Made by a program: the position numbers and the translations under genes. A stretch of 34,574 nucleotides of DNA from Jannaschia aquimarina (GTDB lineage Bacteria > Pseudomonadota > Alphaproteobacteria > Rhodobacterales > Rhodobacteraceae). The notes beneath the pieces are model-generated. The model saw only the letters and a list, made by a program, of their open reading frames with translations. It searched no databases and was not told where the DNA came from. The stretch covers positions 1 through 34,574 of the forward strand of contig NZ_JYFE01000002.1 of the NCBI RefSeq assembly GCF_000877395.1. The letters are read 5' to 3'. Positions 33,390-34,574 of the stretch are shown piece after piece; within the stretch, counting starts at the first letter, position 1, and every line of letters begins with the position of its first letter.

Positions 33390-34262
33390 GTGAAACGCCG
33401 CCTCGATACGAGGTCGATCGGCCTCGATATCGGCGTCCGCTTTGCGCGCTGGCTCACCGGCGCCGAGAACCTGCATTACGGCCTCTGGACCGGTCTCGAT
33501 GTGAATGCGGGAAATCTGGGGGCGGCGCAGACCGCCTTCACCGACCGTCTGTTGAGCCATCTTCCGGACGGCCCGCTGTCGATCCTCGACATAGGCGGCG
33601 GTGCCGGAGAAACGGCCAAGCGGCTCGTCGCGTTGGGGCACCGGGTGGAAATCGTCGTCCCGTCCGCCTACCTCGCAGACCGGTGCCGAGCGAACGCACC
33701 CGACGCGCAGGTCCATTGCACCACCCTTCAGGAGTTCGAGACCGACGCCCGGTTCGACCTCTGCCTGTTCTCCGAAAGCCTTCAATATATCCCGCTGGAA
33801 ACCGCGCTCGGGAAGGCCGTCGCGCTGACCGGGGCAGGGGGCCGCATCCTGATCGCCGATTGCTTTCGGTCGGAGGCGTTCCGCCGCGGCGGGCCGATCC
33901 GCTCTCCCGGGGGCGGCCATCCCGTGGAGGATGTTCGCCGGATGCTCGACACGCTGCCCGTCGAGATCCTGGCGCAGGAGGATATCACCGACGGCGTTGC
34001 CCCGTCGATCGACCTCGAACAGGGCTTCTACGCGACGATCGGCGCGGCATTGGAGCGGGTCGATGCCGAACTCGCACAGAAACGTCCCGCCGCGCGGTGG
34101 ATGATCCGGCGCGCGCTCTCGCTGGTTCTGCGCCGCAAGTCCCGCCTGCGCATCGCCGCCCGGCTTCGCGGAGACATCCGCAATTCCGAGATCTTTCGCC
34201 GCGATAACCGGTACCTGATCGTCTCGCTGCGGTTGAGCGACAAGCGGGCACCGGCCCGCTGA
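33390..34262 (+). CDS. Class I SAM-dependent methyltransferase, substrate unknown
   Basis: This protein of about 290 residues has motif I LDIGGGAGETAKRLVALGHR, an acidic end of beta-2 replaced by EIVVPSAYL, and FDLCLFSESLQYIP as the post-motif region. The upstream AENLHYGLWTGLDVNAGNL stretch recalls small-molecule or lipid/quinone methyltransferases rather than rRNA enzymes. The C-terminal quarter is strongly basic (RRALSLVLRRKSRLRIAARLRG), which may bind membrane or nucleic acid. The GTG at 33390 is taken as start; a TTG three codons earlier is equally possible. It lies 19 bases after hflX and may be in the same transcript. Confidence 0.75.
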   Translation: MKRRLDTRSIGLDIGVRFARWLTGAENLHYGLWTGLDVNAGNLGAAQTAFTDRLLSHLPDGPLSILDIGGGAGETAKRLVALGHRVEIVVPSAYLADRCRANAPDAQVHCTTLQEFETDARFDLCLFSESLQYIPLETALGKAVALTGAGGRILIADCFRSEAFRRGGPIRSPGGGHPVEDVRRMLDTLPVEILAQEDITDGVAPSIDLEQGFYATIGAALERVDAELAQKRPAARWMIRRALSLVLRRKSRLRIAARLRGDIRNSEIFRRDNRYLIVSLRLSDKRAPAR

Positions 34263-34469
34263 ACGTGCACATACCGCCCGGATTTCGCAGCCATCCAACT
34301 GTTTGGGCTTGTCCCGAACCGGGCGCCCGTGCCCCATATGGTCCGAGAAGGGGAGTGTCAGATGATCACCGGACATCGGTCCGAGGGCGGTGCGCGATCG
34401 CGCCGCATTTCGGTGCGGCGCCTCACGGCGCCTCCGCACCGCGTGGCCGAACGGCAGGTCCGTCGGGAA
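34263..34469 (+). promoter_or_regulatory. Leader of the HAD-family gene with two overlapping hairpins
   Basis: Hairpin one pairs GCGCCGCA (34400-34407) with TGCGGCGC (34414-34421). Hairpin two pairs GGTGCGG (34412-34418) with CCGCACC (34434-34440) and, inside that, CGCC (34419-34422) with GGCG (34427-34430). They share bases 34412-34421, so only one can form at a time. An in-frame ATG at 34362, preceded by AAGGGGAG, opens an Arg-rich reading frame that runs straight into the HAD sequence. It is therefore either a leader or an N-terminal extension. Confidence 0.4.
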
Positions 34470-34574
34470 ATGCCCCTCGTCCTCTTCGACGTCGATGGCA
34501 CGTTGCTGGATGCGGGCCGGCTGATCGCGCACACGATGATCCAATCCTTTCTCGCGGCGGGCGAAGCGCCGCCG
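34470..34574 (+). CDS. HAD-superfamily hydrolase, N-terminal fragment (partial)
   Basis: The window ends 35 codons into a gene that begins MPLVLFDVDGTLLDAGRLIA. DVDGT is HAD motif I, with the nucleophile and acid/base aspartates, and the sequence resembles phosphoglycolate phosphatase-like members. The ATG at 34470 matches where such proteins usually begin. An upstream in-frame ATG at 34362 has a better ribosome site and would add 36 Arg-rich residues. Product specificity cannot be judged from this fragment. Confidence 0.8.
   Translation, partial: MPLVLFDVDGTLLDAGRLIAHTMIQSFLAAGEAPP

Overview
The window is one contiguous piece of a high-GC alphaproteobacterial chromosome, most probably from the Rhodobacterales (Roseobacter/Rhodobacter group). 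The order dusB-ntrB-ntrC-ntrY-ntrX-trkA-trkH-hfq-hflX is a hallmark alphaproteobacterial arrangement. The ispF-pgpA-cinA and aglR/aglEFGAK blocks, and an NtrC without its sigma-54 contact loop, fit Rhodobacter-like bacteria in particular. I saw no CRISPR array, tRNA, rRNA, phage module or replication origin.

Layout. 1-739: two IS3-family remnants of opposite orientation abutting at 468/469; the left one runs out of the window and the right one is a frameshifted 3' end of an orfB. 806-1156: a small unknown coiled-coil protein. 1452-3044: guaA, with a non-pyrrolysine MttB-family methyltransferase (3295-4818) divergent from it. 4847-14936: an alpha-glucoside utilisation locus. The LacI-type regulator, a GH1 beta-glucosidase and glucokinase lie on the minus strand. 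Diverging from them on the plus strand are the binding protein, two permeases, a GH13 alpha-glucosidase and the ATPase (aglEFGAK). The logic is uptake of intact alpha-glucosides, cytoplasmic hydrolysis, then phosphorylation of glucose by Glk.

15003-17646 holds two multi-pass membrane proteins of unknown function that appear to be paralogues, the first behind a highly structured leader. 17739-19369: a COQ10/RatA START-like protein translationally coupled to a short MmgE/PrpD protein. 19324-20740 (minus): ispF-pgpA-cinA joined by ATGA overlaps. 20951-28074 (plus): dusB-ntrB-ntrC-ntrY-ntrX, which links tRNA dihydrouridine synthesis to two nitrogen-regulatory two-component systems; both response regulators lack a GAFTGA motif. 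28093-28509 (minus): a cysteine-rich lipoprotein. 28641-31521: TrkA/TrkH potassium uptake. 31750-33370: hfq-hflX. 33390-34262: an uncharacterised SAM-dependent methyltransferase. 34470-end: the start of a HAD-family phosphatase.

Most of the window is ordinary core genome. The parts that deserve a second look are the membrane-protein pair at 15-17.6 kb with its three-hairpin leader, the stem-loop between aglE and aglF, the paired operator-like motifs in the aglR/aglE gap, the GAFTGA-less NtrC and NtrX, the IspF without IspD, and the alternative hairpins before the HAD gene. All functional calls come from reading the translated sequences; no database search was possible.
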